Under the pieces are notes generated by a model. It did not search any database and was not told where the DNA came from. It worked only from the letters and a program-made list of their open reading frames with translations. Below are positions 24,976 through 24,985 of a stretch of DNA of 24,985 bases, one piece after another (the stretch's first letter is position 1; every line of letters begins with the position of its first letter). Source of the stretch: HGM20899 sp964615195 (GTDB taxonomy: Bacteria > Pseudomonadota > Gammaproteobacteria > Enterobacterales > Succinivibrionaceae); NCBI GenBank assembly GCA_964615195.1, contig CAZTNG010000026.1, forward strand, positions 1 to 24,985, given 5' to 3'. Position numbers and translations under genes: made by a program.

Positions 24976-24985
24976 ATGAGTTTTA
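24976..24985 (+). CDS. Start of a further gene, cut by window edge
   Basis: An ATG at 24976 is preceded by AGGTGA (24964-24969) at good spacing and by a promoter-like sequence. Only three codons (Met-Ser-Phe) are visible, so no product can be named. In E. coli murI follows btuB, but nothing here tests that. Confidence 0.4.

Noticed and set aside
1..24985. Mobile element, CRISPR array, toxin-antitoxin or tRNA genes
   Set aside because: No transposase or integrase signature, no regularly spaced repeats, no cloverleaf sequence and no small paired toxin-antitoxin frames were found.

Overview
The window is a strongly A+T-rich (by eye about 70% A+T), gene-dense stretch of bacterial chromosome. Gene content (rraA, zapB, hslVU, ftsN, priA, plsB, btuB behind a cobalamin riboswitch, trmA, inner-core LPS genes) points to a gammaproteobacterium. 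The core block rpmE-priA-argS-ftsN-hslV-hslU with maeB beside rpmE recalls the order in Pseudomonas, while rraA/zapB next to hslU and divergent trmA/btuB are E. coli-like pairings. I cannot name the genus. Low GC and compact spacing would fit a host-adapted or streamlined lineage, but that is inference.

Layout. 1-2299 (minus): waaF then waaA, overlapping by ATGA; waaA runs off the left edge. 2300-3054: the only long non-coding stretch (about 755 bp), very A+T-rich and holding four DnaA-box-like 9-mers. 3055-3735 (minus): a short-chain dehydrogenase. 3942-5758 (plus): hldD and glpG, again overlapping by ATGA. 5803-8690 (minus): plsB followed by a small exported FliL-like protein. 8870-11858 (plus): fieF, cysE and an unrecognised polytopic membrane protein. 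11934-12419 (plus): rraA. 12497-14612 (minus): hslV, hslU, zapB. 14805-17307 (minus): argS, ftsN. 17419-19620 (minus): priA, divergent from rpmE (plus). 20213-21460 (plus): a short-form malic enzyme. 21572-22699 (minus): trmA, divergent from btuB (plus, 23018-24871), which has a cobalamin riboswitch leader. A next gene probably starts at 24976.

How the genes fit together. waaA, waaF and hldD build the Kdo-heptose inner core of LPS. plsB starts phospholipid synthesis. hslVU is an ATP-dependent protease, and ftsN and zapB act in division. priA, argS, rpmE and trmA serve replication restart and translation. cysE makes O-acetylserine; fieF exports divalent metal; btuB imports vitamin B12 under riboswitch control.

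Nothing in the window looks like a mobile element, CRISPR array, defence island or biosynthetic cluster. The points most worth a second look are the DnaA-box-like cluster at 2325-2636, the structured GC-rich rpmE leader, the FliL-like gene behind plsB, the departure from the HxGH motif in ArgRS, and two look-alike hairpins at convergent gene ends. Most genes here are ordinary housekeeping genes.
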